From an uncultured Christensenellaceae bacterium (GTDB lineage Bacteria; Bacillota; Clostridia; Christensenellales; UBA3700), in contig CALWRH010000007.1 of the NCBI GenBank assembly GCA_944383895.1, positions 62,001 through 126,000 of the forward strand: a stretch of DNA of 64,000 nucleotides. Reading direction: 5' to 3'. Of this stretch, positions 34,037 through 42,837 are shown in pieces. The notes under the pieces were generated by a model. That model did not search any database and was not told where the DNA came from. It was given only the letters and a program-made list of their open reading frames with translations. Position numbers and translations under genes: made by a program. Each line of letters starts with the position of its first letter. The first letter of the stretch is position 1.

Positions 34037-35479
34037 TTATTCGTTGTCCTTGTTCTTAAGACTATCTTCGTATTTGGAAACGCTCGAAGAGATGTCCTTA
34101 TGGCTCGCAGCGTTGCCGTATTTGTCGATCTCGACGACGTTCTTAGGCTCGTGGTGCAATATGAGCGCGCCGTTGAGGCAACCGCCGTCGCACGCCATAC
34201 CTTCGAAGAAGTTTTCTGCGGCTCTGCCGAGTTTGAGCTTTAGCAGATTTATCCTGCATTCTTCGATACCGTTCATGGCGATAGGCTTGACGTTATCCAT
34301 GCCCATAGATTTTGCAACATTTACGACGCCTTGCGTAATACCGCCTGATTTAGCGAATATTCTGCCGTAATATGACGCCTCGTCAACGGGACAATCCTCG
34401 AGTTTAAGCAGTTCTATATCGCGTGCGTCAAAGAACGCCTGCAATTCTTCAAAAGACATAACGCAATCGATCGCGCCTTTGGTCTTGGGCAGTCTGTACT
34501 CGAGTTTCTTGCTCGTGCAAGGTCCGATGAATATACATTTCGCCGTCGGATCGTTGCGCTTGATAAGCATTGCCGTTTCAACCATAGGCGAAACAGAGCT
34601 CGAAACGTACTTGACGAGTTCGGGGAAATTCTTTTCTATAAACATTACGAAAGAAGGACAGCACGACGTAGTCAGTATGCCGCGCTCTTTGAGCTCTTTC
34701 GCCTCGTGATACAAAGTTATGTCAGCACCGAGTGCCGCCTCCGCAACGTCGTAGAAACCGAGTTTCTTTATACCGCTCGCGACTTTAGCGAGAGGCACGC
34801 CCGTAAACTGGCTTGCAAGCGCGGGAGCAACGATAGCGTAAACGTGGTACTTCGTATTGTTTTCTGACTTCTTGAGTATGTCGAGAACGTCCATGATAAG
34901 CGATTTGTCTACGATCGCGCCGAACGGGCACTGATATACGCATGCGCCGCATGATATACATTTGTCGTTGTTTATCTTTGCTTTTTTGTTTTCGTCCATA
35001 GAAATAGCACCGACTTTGCAACTTCTGATGCAGGGACGACGCTGTTCTATTATCGCGCTGTAAGGGCAAGCTTTAGCGCATCTGCCGCACTCAACGCATT
35101 TATCCTTGTCTATGACGGGATGGTTGTCGACGATCGTGATAGCGTTTTTCGGGCAAGCCTGCTGACATTTATGAGAAATACAACCTCTGCACGCAGGAGT
35201 GATGTACATGCCTTCGATCGGGCACGCGTCGCAAGCAGCGTCGATGACCTCTACACTGTTGGGGTTGGATTTATCTCCGCCGAGAGCCATCTTTATTCTT
35301 TCCTGAACGATAGCTCTTTCTTTATATATACAGCATCTCATAGTCGGCTTGGGTCCCGGAGATATCTGCTTGGGGATGTCGATATAGATATTTCTCATAT
35401 CGCCCTTATCCGCAGCTTGTATCACCGCTTTGAGCACGTCGTATTTAAGTTCCTGGACTTTAGTGTCGAAAATTTTCAT
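34037..35479 (-). CDS. [FeFe] hydrogenase, group B type
   Basis: A 480-residue iron-only hydrogenase interconverting protons/electrons and H2. The N-terminal half carries ferredoxin-like clusters (Cys128-138 and 174-184 sets) plus additional cysteines at 83-110. H-cluster motifs are TSCCPSF (271-277), IGPCTSKK (318-325) and EGMACDGGC (426-434). The L1 and L2 motifs deviate from group A (TSCCPxW, MPCxxK) and match group B. Ferredoxin is the likely partner. No maturase (hydEFG) is in the window. Third gene of an operon, overlapping the phosphodiesterase by four bases. Confidence 0.93.
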   Translation of the reverse strand: MKIFDTKVQELKYDVLKAVIQAADKGDMRNIYIDIPKQISPGPKPTMRCCIYKERAIVQERIKMALGGDKSNPNSVEVIDAACDACPIEGMYITPACRGCISHKCQQACPKNAITIVDNHPVIDKDKCVECGRCAKACPYSAIIEQRRPCIRSCKVGAISMDENKKAKINNDKCISCGACVYQCPFGAIVDKSLIMDVLDILKKSENNTKYHVYAIVAPALASQFTGVPLAKVASGIKKLGFYDVAEAALGADITLYHEAKELKERGILTTSCCPSFVMFIEKNFPELVKYVSSSVSPMVETAMLIKRNDPTAKCIFIGPCTSKKLEYRLPKTKGAIDCVMSFEELQAFFDARDIELLKLEDCPVDEASYYGRIFAKSGGITQGVVNVAKSMGMDNVKPIAMNGIEECRINLLKLKLGRAAENFFEGMACDGGCLNGALILHHEPKNVVEIDKYGNAASHKDISSSVSKYEDSLKNKDNE

Positions 35480-36021
35480 ATAATCTCCTCTTTTGCTATA
35501 AGTTGACCGTCCGAAAGCGATTTCAGTACGATACAGCCGTTTTCAACGACGATGTATCCCGCCTTCGTATTGTCTTTGGGGAGCGAAACCGATCCCGGGT
35601 TTGCAATCGTTATTCCGTCTTTTTTCATTACGAAAGACGTATGGTAATGCCCGTAAATCAAAGCGTTTCCGCAGTTTTTGGGCAAATTGTCTTTAGAGTA
35701 TTTATCTCCGTGCTGGAGAGTTATCTTTGCGCCGTCGACGTAAAGCTGAGCAAGGTTTACGAATTCGAACGGAGCTATCATCGCGTCTACGTCGCTGTCG
35801 CAATTGCCTTTTACGACAAGCAGTCTGTCCGCGTAAGGCTTAAGCATTTCCGCCACCTGCATCGGTGCGTAATCCTCGGGGAGCGGATTTCTCGGACCGT
35901 GATAGAAGACGTCGCCGAGAAGAATAAGCTGATCCGCCTTTTCTTCTTCGAAACGCTCTAACATTATCTTCGCGAAATGCGCGCTGCCGTGTATGTCTGA
36001 TGCGATAAAAAGTTTTGCCAT
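35476..36021 (-). CDS. YfcE/MJ0936-family metallophosphodiesterase
   Basis: A 181-residue calcineurin-like phosphoesterase. Metal-binding motifs are FIASDIHGS, LLGDVFYHGPRN, VKGNCDSDVD, LQHGDK and IYGHYHTS. The family hydrolyses model phosphodiesters; the physiological substrate is unknown. Second gene of the operon, nine bases after the aminotransferase, and its stop overlaps the hydrogenase start as ATGA. Confidence 0.93.
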   Translation of the reverse strand: MAKLFIASDIHGSAHFAKIMLERFEEEKADQLILLGDVFYHGPRNPLPEDYAPMQVAEMLKPYADRLLVVKGNCDSDVDAMIAPFEFVNLAQLYVDGAKITLQHGDKYSKDNLPKNCGNALIYGHYHTSFVMKKDGITIANPGSVSLPKDNTKAGYIVVENGCIVLKSLSDGQLIAKEEII

Positions 36022-36030
36022 AGTTCTTTA

Positions 36031-37293
36031 TTATGCGGCGAGTTTTTCGAGGCACGCGAGTTTTACGCAAGCAACGAGGATCTCTGCTGCAACGGAAACG
36101 TCTTCTCCGTTGGTGTACGTCGGAGCGATGCGCAGATTCCTGTCGCTGTCGTCTCTGCCGTAAGGATACGTAGCGCCTGCACCCGTCAGCGTAAGTCCTG
36201 CGCCTTTGCACAGTGCCGCAACTCTCGACGCACATCCGTCGAGAACGTCAAGGCTTATAAAATAGCCGCCCTTGGGATTGGTCCACTTAGCGATATCGCA
36301 GTCGTCGCCGAGGCTTTCCTCGAGAGTGTTGACAATAGCGTCAAACTTGGGCTTAATTATCGCCTTCTGCGCGTTCATGATCTCTTTGATATGATCGACG
36401 GACTGAAGGTATCTGAAATGTCTGTACTGATTGACCTTGTCGTTGCCTATCGTCTGGAACGTGATATGACTCATAGCGTCCTTGATATTAGCCTCGCTTG
36501 CGCCCATGCAAGCTACGCCCGCTCCTGCGATCGTGATCTTGGACGTGGACGCGAACTCGAATATTCTGTCTTCGTTGCCAGCCTTTTTAGCATAAGTCAT
36601 TATGTTCGCAAGCTCTGCGGGTTCGTCGGTAAGCTCGTGTACGCAGTAAGCGTTGTCCCAGAAAATTCTGAAGTCTTTTGCCGCAGTCTTCATGGTAGCG
36701 AGTCTTTCGACGACTTCGTCGCTGTAAACTATGCCCGTAGGATTGGAATATTTAGGCACACACCACATACCTTTGATGCTCTCGTCGGTAGCGACAAGGC
36801 TTTCTACGAGGTCCAAGTTGGGGCCGTTGTCGTCCATAGGTATATTTATCATATCCACGCCGAAATGCTCGGTCACCGCAAAATGACGGTCGTAACCGGG
36901 GACGGGACAGAGGAATCTGACTTTTTCGCACTTGTTCCACGGCTTTTCGCCGAGAAGACCGAATTGCATTGCTCTCTGAACGGTATCGTACATCATATTG
37001 AGAGAGCTGCTGCCGCCGATGATAACTTGCTGCGGCTCGAGTCCGAGCAGCTGTGCAAAGAGTTTTCTCAGTTCGGGAATACCTTCGGGCATGCCGTAAT
37101 TGAGATAATTCATCGGAAATTCTTCCGCTGCCGGAGAAGTAAGCATATTATAAGCAAGCATAGCCTGTGCGTTGCAGGGCTTACCGCGTGCAATATCGAC
37201 TTTGTATCCCTTTGCGGCGATTTCTTCGTACTCCTTTTTTGCGGAGTCCAAAAGTTCTTTGAGTTGCTCTTTCGTCAGATTAGTATATTGCAT
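36031..37293 (-). CDS. Class I aminotransferase of the AspAT-Ic (PF12897) type
   Basis: A 420-residue PLP enzyme. DIARGKPCNAQ at the N-terminus, NYGMPEGIPELRKLFAQLLG, and the PLP-lysine region ASTSKITIAGAGVAC are typical of the aspartate aminotransferase group found in Corynebacterium and clostridia. It probably interconverts aspartate and oxaloacetate. The ATG at 37291-37293 is chosen because GAGG lies five bases upstream; a longer version would run through the promoter. It leads the operon with the phosphodiesterase and hydrogenase. Confidence 0.92.
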   Translation of the reverse strand: MQYTNLTKEQLKELLDSAKKEYEEIAAKGYKVDIARGKPCNAQAMLAYNMLTSPAAEEFPMNYLNYGMPEGIPELRKLFAQLLGLEPQQVIIGGSSSLNMMYDTVQRAMQFGLLGEKPWNKCEKVRFLCPVPGYDRHFAVTEHFGVDMINIPMDDNGPNLDLVESLVATDESIKGMWCVPKYSNPTGIVYSDEVVERLATMKTAAKDFRIFWDNAYCVHELTDEPAELANIMTYAKKAGNEDRIFEFASTSKITIAGAGVACMGASEANIKDAMSHITFQTIGNDKVNQYRHFRYLQSVDHIKEIMNAQKAIIKPKFDAIVNTLEESLGDDCDIAKWTNPKGGYFISLDVLDGCASRVAALCKGAGLTLTGAGATYPYGRDDSDRNLRIAPTYTNGEDVSVAAEILVACVKLACLEKLAA

Positions 37294-37358
37294 AAATACC
37301 TCTTTGTATTTGAAAATTGTTATCGTGCCATAGAACGCCCTCAAGCCTTCCGCGCTAC

Positions 37359-37387
37359 ATTTTATCACAACGCGCGCGCAGTATCAA
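37359..37387 (-). promoter_or_regulatory. Promoter of the aminotransferase-hydrogenase operon
   Basis: On the minus strand, TTGATA (plus 37382-37387), a 17-base spacer with an alternating CG run, TAAAAT (plus 37359-37364). Confidence 0.75.
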
Positions 37388-37413
37388 GTAAAACTCACGC
37401 GCAAAGCAATAAT

Positions 37414-38742
37414 TTACATCTCGTAATCTTTTGCGTCTTTGCTCCTCATTTCGAGCCTTATCGGAGTGCCCTTGAACGTAAACGCGTTTCTCAGCGCGTT
37501 GTTGAGATATCTCCTGTAACTGAAATTGAGCAGCTTGTCGTCGTTGACGAAGAATACGAACGTCGGCGGATTGGTCGAAGCCTGCGTAACGTAATATATC
37601 TTGAGTTTTTTGCCGTTGAAAGTAGGCGGTTCGTTGGCAAGCACAGCCTCTCTTATTATGTCGTTGAGAACGCCCGTAGCAACGCGCTTGCTTGCCTCTG
37701 CGTACACTTCCATGGCGGTGGCAAGAAGTTTTTCCACTCTCTGTCCCGTCTTTGCGGAAACGTACATCGGGACGAAATAGGACATGAATTTGAGCTCGCC
37801 CTCGAGTTTCTTATTGAACGTATTGACGGTGAAAGCGTCCTTTTCGACAGCGTCCCACTTGTTCATGACAATGACGGACGGCTTGCCCTGTTCGTGCACA
37901 TAGCCGCAGATCTTGACGTCCTGCTCGCTCATGCCTTCTTTAGCGTCGATGACGACGAGCACTATGTCCGCGCGCCTTATCGCGGCAAGAGAACGTATAA
38001 CGCTGTACTGCTCTACGCCTTCGTCCACGCTGGACTTCTTTCTTATGCCCGCGGTGTCGATTATGTTGAACTTTTGCCCCTGCCACTCGAACGCGGTGTC
38101 TATCGCGTCGCGCGTCGTGCCTGCGATATCGCTGACTATTACTCTTTCGTATCCGAGTATCTTGTTGGTTATCGAAGATTTGCCTGCATTGGGCTTGCCT
38201 ACGATCGCGACGTTGAGAACCTCGGGATCCGTTTCCGCGGGGGTCTTGTCTATATTCTTTACGACTTCGTCGAGAAGATCGCCTATGCCGAGTCCCTGTT
38301 CTGCGGAAACGCCGATAGGATCGCCTATGCCGAGGTTATAAAAATCGTATATCTTGTCTTCTTCGTAATTGTCGAGCTTGTTGACCGCGAGTATTACGGG
38401 TTTTTTGCTCTTTCTCAGAAAAGACGCGACCTCTATGTCGTTGGACGTAAGCCCGCCTTTGCCGTCGACTACGAAAATTATCGCATTGGCGATATCGACG
38501 GCGACCTGCGCCTGACGGCGTATATGCGACCACATCTCGTCCTCGCTCTTTATGTCGAGTCCGCCCGTATCTATGAGAGTGAACGAATATCCGCACCACT
38601 CCGCATCGCAGTACAGTCTGTCTCTCGTAACGCCCTCGTAATCTTCGACAATAGACAGTCTTTTTCCTACTATTTTATTGAAAAGCGTGGATTTGCCCAC
38701 GTTGGGTCTGCCCACGATGGCAACCAAAGGTTTTACCTGCAT
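37414..38742 (-). CDS. der: Ribosome biogenesis GTPase Der
   Basis: A 442-residue tandem GTPase (EngA) that assists 50S ribosome assembly. First G1 is GRPNVGKS (11-18), second is GKPNAGKS near residue 180; NKLD and NKWD are the G4 motifs. The C-terminal KH-like domain is present. It overlaps the upstream DUF512 gene by ten bases, with its GGAGG inside that gene. Confidence 0.97.
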   Translation of the reverse strand: MQVKPLVAIVGRPNVGKSTLFNKIVGKRLSIVEDYEGVTRDRLYCDAEWCGYSFTLIDTGGLDIKSEDEMWSHIRRQAQVAVDIANAIIFVVDGKGGLTSNDIEVASFLRKSKKPVILAVNKLDNYEEDKIYDFYNLGIGDPIGVSAEQGLGIGDLLDEVVKNIDKTPAETDPEVLNVAIVGKPNAGKSSITNKILGYERVIVSDIAGTTRDAIDTAFEWQGQKFNIIDTAGIRKKSSVDEGVEQYSVIRSLAAIRRADIVLVVIDAKEGMSEQDVKICGYVHEQGKPSVIVMNKWDAVEKDAFTVNTFNKKLEGELKFMSYFVPMYVSAKTGQRVEKLLATAMEVYAEASKRVATGVLNDIIREAVLANEPPTFNGKKLKIYYVTQASTNPPTFVFFVNDDKLLNFSYRRYLNNALRNAFTFKGTPIRLEMRSKDAKDYEM

Positions 38743-40028
38743 TGTCCCGTAGCCTCCTTTGCCGCGCGCACGAGGTCTGCGCCTCCCGCGCTGATAATGA
38801 TTTTCGTATTGAGTTTGTTTTCCAATTCTTCAACGCTGATGCCGTCGAGAAAAGTATGAGTGAATTCTCTGAGCATAGTCGAAGGTATGACGGTATAAGC
38901 GGGCATGTCCTTCGCCTGCGCAATAATATCCGTTGCCGTAATAAGTCCCGCGACCGTAATGCTCCTGCCGAAAAAGTCGTTGTATATATCGACTATTCTG
39001 AAAGTGCAATCAGGGAAATACTTGTGCACCTTTTCAAGGCATTTAGCGAGTTCCCCCTTGAAAGACTGCCCCGTAATAAAGGCTATTTCCGCCTTTTTAT
39101 CGCATATCTCAAGCCCCTTCAGACTTTCGTCGACCTCTTGCCCGAAAGCACGGACGAGCCCTACTCCGTTTTCTATCTGCGAAAAATCGCCGTAACTCTC
39201 AAAAGACGGCAAAGGCAGATCTGCCTTAAGATAAAATTCGTCCGAGCAATAACAGAAACTTCCGCCCTCTTTCTTGTCAAACGCCTCGACCTGAGCTATC
39301 ACCGTGCGTGCGGTTTCTTTGTCTATCTGATCGAGCTTTTTAAGCCCTTCTCTGTGTCCCGTAAGACCAACGGGAACAATCGCCACCGACGCCACCTGCG
39401 GACGCATTGCGGCAAGTTCTCTCAACGTTTCTTCCAATATCTCCCCGTCGTTGACGCCCTTGCAAAGTACTATCTGCGTATGCATTATTATGCCGTGCGC
39501 GGCAAGGATCTTCATCTTTTCAAAGAGTTTCGCGCCCTCGGGATTTGCGATCATCTCCACTTTGCGCTTTTTGTCAAAGCAGTGCACGGATATATAAAGC
39601 GGACTGAGATGAAGTCTTAATATCCTCTCTATTTCCTTGTCGAAAACGTTGGTGAGCGTAACGTAATTGCCGCTGACGAAAGAAAGCCTGTAATCGTCGT
39701 CCTTGACGTAAAGCGTATCCCTCATGCCTTTGGGCAATTGATCCACGAAACAGAAAATACATTTGTTCCTGCAATGTATCGGAACCAACTGTCCCTCGTC
39801 GTCGAACTCTACTCCGATAGGCTCGTCGGCAAGTTTTTCCACCTCGCAATCGACGAGCTCACCGTCTTTAGTGCGAGCGTTTATAGTGAAATTTTCCGCC
39901 CCGTCGTAAAAGACGTAGTCGAGGACGTCCTCATACGGATGTCCGTCAAACCCCAATATCTCGTCGCCGACCTCGAAACCGAGTTCCGCCGCAACGCCGT
40001 TTTCGTCAACTTTTACAATTTTGGGCAT
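38733..40028 (-). CDS. DUF512 radical-SAM/PDZ protein
   Basis: A 431-residue protein with an N-terminal PDZ-like segment (residues 1-65: AAELGFEVGDEILGFDG), a cluster motif CRNKCIFC (Cys86, Cys90, Cys93) typical of radical SAM enzymes, and the C-terminal DUF512 domain. Function unknown; its frequent pairing with der suggests a role in ribosome or cell-envelope biogenesis, which is inference. It leads the operon with der. Confidence 0.93.
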   Translation of the reverse strand: MPKIVKVDENGVAAELGFEVGDEILGFDGHPYEDVLDYVFYDGAENFTINARTKDGELVDCEVEKLADEPIGVEFDDEGQLVPIHCRNKCIFCFVDQLPKGMRDTLYVKDDDYRLSFVSGNYVTLTNVFDKEIERILRLHLSPLYISVHCFDKKRKVEMIANPEGAKLFEKMKILAAHGIIMHTQIVLCKGVNDGEILEETLRELAAMRPQVASVAIVPVGLTGHREGLKKLDQIDKETARTVIAQVEAFDKKEGGSFCYCSDEFYLKADLPLPSFESYGDFSQIENGVGLVRAFGQEVDESLKGLEICDKKAEIAFITGQSFKGELAKCLEKVHKYFPDCTFRIVDIYNDFFGRSITVAGLITATDIIAQAKDMPAYTVIPSTMLREFTHTFLDGISVEELENKLNTKIIISAGGADLVRAAKEATGQCR

Positions 40029-40058
40029 AAAAACTCCTTTAACGCTGATTACTGTAAA

Positions 40059-40087
40059 ATTATATAATATCCGCGCGGTAAAGTAAA
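40059..40087 (-). promoter_or_regulatory. Promoter of the DUF512-der operon
   Basis: On the minus strand, TTTACT (plus 40082-40087), a 17-base spacer containing CCGCGCGG, TATAAT (plus 40059-40064). Confidence 0.7.
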
Positions 40088-40121
40088 GCGTGCACGCTCA
40101 AATAAATTGTCGGGACAGTCT

Positions 40122-40706
40122 TCAGCGAGATCTCAAAGCAGGCAATTTCATACAGCCGTAACCGCTGACGTCTTCTCCGTCACGCTCCGAAAACTTAAGC
40201 AAAACGTTTACAAACGAGGCGAAAACAAGACAGAAAAGCGCGACGTAAACCACTTTTACCGAAAAAAGATCCGCGTAATAAACTACCCCGTAATTTCTGA
40301 AAACCGAATAAAGATCGCCTAGCGCGTAACCGAGCGCAAGCACGGCACCTGCCGCGCGCGGACGGCATATGACGCCGCAAAGCAGGACGGAACACACATA
40401 TCCCCAGACTTCGGCATTAAAACCCGCTCCCGAATTGTCTACCGACGACACCGCTATCGCAGCAACTGCGAAGGAACAGAAAAGCGCGGCAAAATTCTTA
40501 TAAAACCCTATATACGCAGCTCCGACAGAGGCGAGAAATACACACGCAGGCGACGCGCTGAGATTTCCTCCGAAAGGCTCAAGGCATAAAGCTGCAAACA
40601 GCAAGAGCAGCAAGACAACGTCCGTTATGCCCTTGCCCGAAACAAGCACTCTTACCGCCGCGGCAACCATAAGCGCGAACAATAAAAAAACCGCCGCATA
40701 CTCCAT
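40122..40706 (-). CDS. Multi-pass membrane protein of unknown function
   Basis: A 194-residue protein with about six hydrophobic segments and short loops, ending in a basic tail (KLPALRSR). Its family is not recognised. The ATG at 40704-40706 sits in the loop of a terminator hairpin and there is no good Shine-Dalgarno; a TTG six codons earlier or the Met 13 codons later are alternatives. It follows the cyclophilin gene on the same strand, so it can only be read by transcripts that pass that terminator or start nearby. Confidence 0.6.
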   Translation of the reverse strand: MEYAAVFLLFALMVAAAVRVLVSGKGITDVVLLLLLFAALCLEPFGGNLSASPACVFLASVGAAYIGFYKNFAALFCSFAVAAIAVSSVDNSGAGFNAEVWGYVCSVLLCGVICRPRAAGAVLALGYALGDLYSVFRNYGVVYYADLFSVKVVYVALFCLVFASFVNVLLKFSERDGEDVSGYGCMKLPALRSR

Positions 40707-40722
40707 ATCCGTAGTATGCGGC
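40685..40722 (-). terminator. Terminator of the rnjA operon, overlapping the next gene's start
   Basis: On the minus strand GCCGCATACT, a ten-base loop and AGTATGCGGC, then GGTTTTTTTATT (stem at plus 40693-40702 and 40713-40722). It is a textbook intrinsic terminator after the cyclophilin gene, but it contains the likely start codon of the membrane protein. Confidence 0.8.
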
Positions 40723-40768
40723 AAGCGTTGATTTTTTCAGCTTTATAGCGGCTGTCAATTTATGGAAA

Positions 40769-41263
40769 TCAGCCTATCTTCTCAATAGTTTCGATGACAA
40801 CGGGCTCGAGCGGCACGTCGTCGAAATATCCGTAACTGCCCGTACGGACTTTTGATACGTCGACAGCGACCTTAAGGCTGTCCTCGTCGTCGAGTTTTCC
40901 GAAAGCGGCATACTCTCCGTCAAGGAACGTGCAGTCGTCAACGCAAATAAAGAATTGAGAACTTGCGCTGTCTTTCACCTGCGTGCGCGCCATAGACAAA
41001 ACGCCGGGAGTATGCGATATCGGATTTTTTACGCCGTTGGACGCAAACTCGCCTTTTATAGACTTAGCTCTCTTTTCCTTCATGGTACCGTCCATGCCTC
41101 CGCCCTGTATCATAAAACCGGGTATAACGCGGTGAAAGATAAGTCCGTCGTAAAACTTCTCGTCTATCAGTTTGCCGAAATTGGCTACCGTAACGGGAGC
41201 CGCGGTTTCGTCAAGAGTTGCCTTCATCTGTCTGCCGTCTTTGAGTTTTATAACGATTTTCAT
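40769..41263 (-). CDS. Peptidyl-prolyl cis-trans isomerase, cyclophilin type
   Basis: A 164-residue cytoplasmic cyclophilin that speeds proline isomerisation during folding. FHRVIPGFMIQGG carries the catalytic Arg, and SSQFFICV and GEYAAFGKL complete the active site. No signal peptide. It is the last gene of the rnjA operon, 24 bases after the Dabb gene. Confidence 0.95.
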   Translation of the reverse strand: MKIVIKLKDGRQMKATLDETAAPVTVANFGKLIDEKFYDGLIFHRVIPGFMIQGGGMDGTMKEKRAKSIKGEFASNGVKNPISHTPGVLSMARTQVKDSASSQFFICVDDCTFLDGEYAAFGKLDDEDSLKVAVDVSKVRTGSYGYFDDVPLEPVVIETIEKIG

Positions 41264-41287
41264 TTTTATCTCCTTGATATGATCAAA

Positions 41288-41575
41288 TTATTCTTCGAAA
41301 TCCACGCTGTGAGATCTTTCCACTACCGTCTTTGCATAGGCGAGTACGGGCAGATGCACTTCGTGAACAGCATATTTCTCAAGCGCATCCTTGCTTTCGA
41401 GGGTACATATTAGGGCGACGTCGTAACTCCTGCACTCTTTTTTGAAGTCTTTACCCGAACGGATATCGCACAGCCCTTCTATCTTGCCTTTCATAGACAA
41501 GAATTTTCCTATAAGTTCGTCAGCCTTGTCTTTGCAGTCATCTTTTAGTTTGTACATTACGACGTGTGTTACCAT
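41288..41575 (-). CDS. Dabb family (stress-responsive alpha/beta barrel) protein
   Basis: A 95-residue dimeric ferredoxin-like fold protein. It begins THVVMYKLKDD, the usual Dabb opening with its histidine, and contains SYDVALICTLESKDALEKY and the HEVHLPV segment. The function is generally unknown. It has GGAG seven bases upstream and its start lies inside the end of the glycosyltransferase gene (38-base overlap). Confidence 0.9.
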   Translation of the reverse strand: MVTHVVMYKLKDDCKDKADELIGKFLSMKGKIEGLCDIRSGKDFKKECRSYDVALICTLESKDALEKYAVHEVHLPVLAYAKTVVERSHSVDFEE

Positions 41576-42836
41576 TGCTTTTCTCCTTTACGTCCTTTTC
41601 TTCGGCAGGTTTTTCTTTGCTTTCGATTTCTGCTGCGTCCTTTGCTTTCGCATCGGCGCGGGCTTTGTTTATAGCGCAGCTTTCTTTATACACCGCTTTT
41701 GCAAAACCGTCTATTGCCTTTGCATCGAAAAATTTACGCTGATTGTAAAGATACTCCTGCTTGATATTGTTGTTGTTGATAAATCCGAGCACAGCCGTGG
41801 CAAGCTGTTCGTCTTTGCCTCCGCGCATCGCAAGCTGCTCTTCCGCAAGGAAAGTATGGTTGCCTCTCTCGTTGTTGTTAAGGCTTCTTATCAACACGCA
41901 CGGGATATTTTTTGCAAAAACCTCATAAAGCGTCACCGTCGTCGGCGAACATACCATGACGTCCGTCGCAGCATATATAACGTTCATGTCCGCATTGCCT
42001 TTTACCACGATGATGTTTTTGTTGTAATTCTTAGCCTTGCAATAAGTCAATACGAATTTTTCTATCGACGCGCTGCCTCCCGTAAGCACTACGAGATTGA
42101 GCCTGTCCGTATAAGGTGCAAGAGTGTCGAACGTGTCTTTTACATAACTGACGCCGTATCTTCCGCCGCTTATCGTGACGGTAGGCAGATCGTTTTCTAT
42201 GCCGAGTTTTTCTTTTGCCTCGGCAGTCGTTACGTCTTTCAGTCTTTCTTCGTCGATAAGAGTGCCGCAGACGCTGATCTTCTGCTCGTCCACCTTGTTT
42301 GCCATAAGAGCCTGCTTGATTGCTTCGTTCTGAACGAAATAGCCGTCGCTCTGATAATTTATATATGCCTTGTTCAGCGAAAAATCGGTAATGAGCGCAT
42401 AAACCTTTACGTCGTTCATCGCAAGTCTTTGCTTGGCGAGTATTGCCTTGTTGTGCGCCTTGGGCGACAGGCATATCACGACTTCTGGCACGAAACGCAT
42501 AAAGATATTGTCGACCTTGTGGAATTTCTGACGATAGTTCCTCGTCGGATTTTCCTCTTTGAGCTCCTGAGTATACGGCTTGACGGTCTTGTCTATTTTC
42601 TTGGGTAAAAATTTCTCTCTTACGAGCACGGCAAGACGGTTGAGCCATGCCATGTTTCGCGCCGTGAATATATAGGTATTCCTGACAAACTGCGCCGATT
42701 TGAGATTGCTGTATCTGTCCTCGTCTATCGCAACGACGTCGCAGTCGGGATATTTTTTCGTCATGTAGTTGCAGATATCGTTTGCGACCGTGTCGTACAT
42801 GCCTTTAGTGTACAAAATAACTACGGTTTTTTTCAT
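41538..42836 (-). CDS. Glycosyltransferase, MGDG-synthase/UgtP-like
   Basis: A 432-residue GT28/GT-B enzyme. The N-terminal half has ALITDFSLNKAYI and the C-terminal half TISGGRYGVSYV and CSPTTVTLYEVFAKNIPCVLI, which fit diacylglycerol glucosyltransferases and their relatives. It would make membrane glycolipids from a UDP-sugar; acceptor and sugar are not certain. The C-terminal about 40 residues are Lys/Glu-rich and may lie on the membrane surface. It starts one base after the U32 peptidase stop. Confidence 0.82.
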   Translation of the reverse strand: MKKTVVILYTKGMYDTVANDICNYMTKKYPDCDVVAIDEDRYSNLKSAQFVRNTYIFTARNMAWLNRLAVLVREKFLPKKIDKTVKPYTQELKEENPTRNYRQKFHKVDNIFMRFVPEVVICLSPKAHNKAILAKQRLAMNDVKVYALITDFSLNKAYINYQSDGYFVQNEAIKQALMANKVDEQKISVCGTLIDEERLKDVTTAEAKEKLGIENDLPTVTISGGRYGVSYVKDTFDTLAPYTDRLNLVVLTGGSASIEKFVLTYCKAKNYNKNIIVVKGNADMNVIYAATDVMVCSPTTVTLYEVFAKNIPCVLIRSLNNNERGNHTFLAEEQLAMRGGKDEQLATAVLGFINNNNIKQEYLYNQRKFFDAKAIDGFAKAVYKESCAINKARADAKAKDAAEIESKEKPAEEKDVKEKSNGNTRRNVQTKR

Positions 42837-42837
42837 G

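Noticed and set aside
36391..38859. An 822-residue open frame on the plus strand opposite the aminotransferase and der
   Set aside because: It is antisense to two confident genes, has no ribosome site or recognisable domain, and its Arg/Val/Tyr-rich translation is what an open complementary frame of a strongly codon-biased gene gives.
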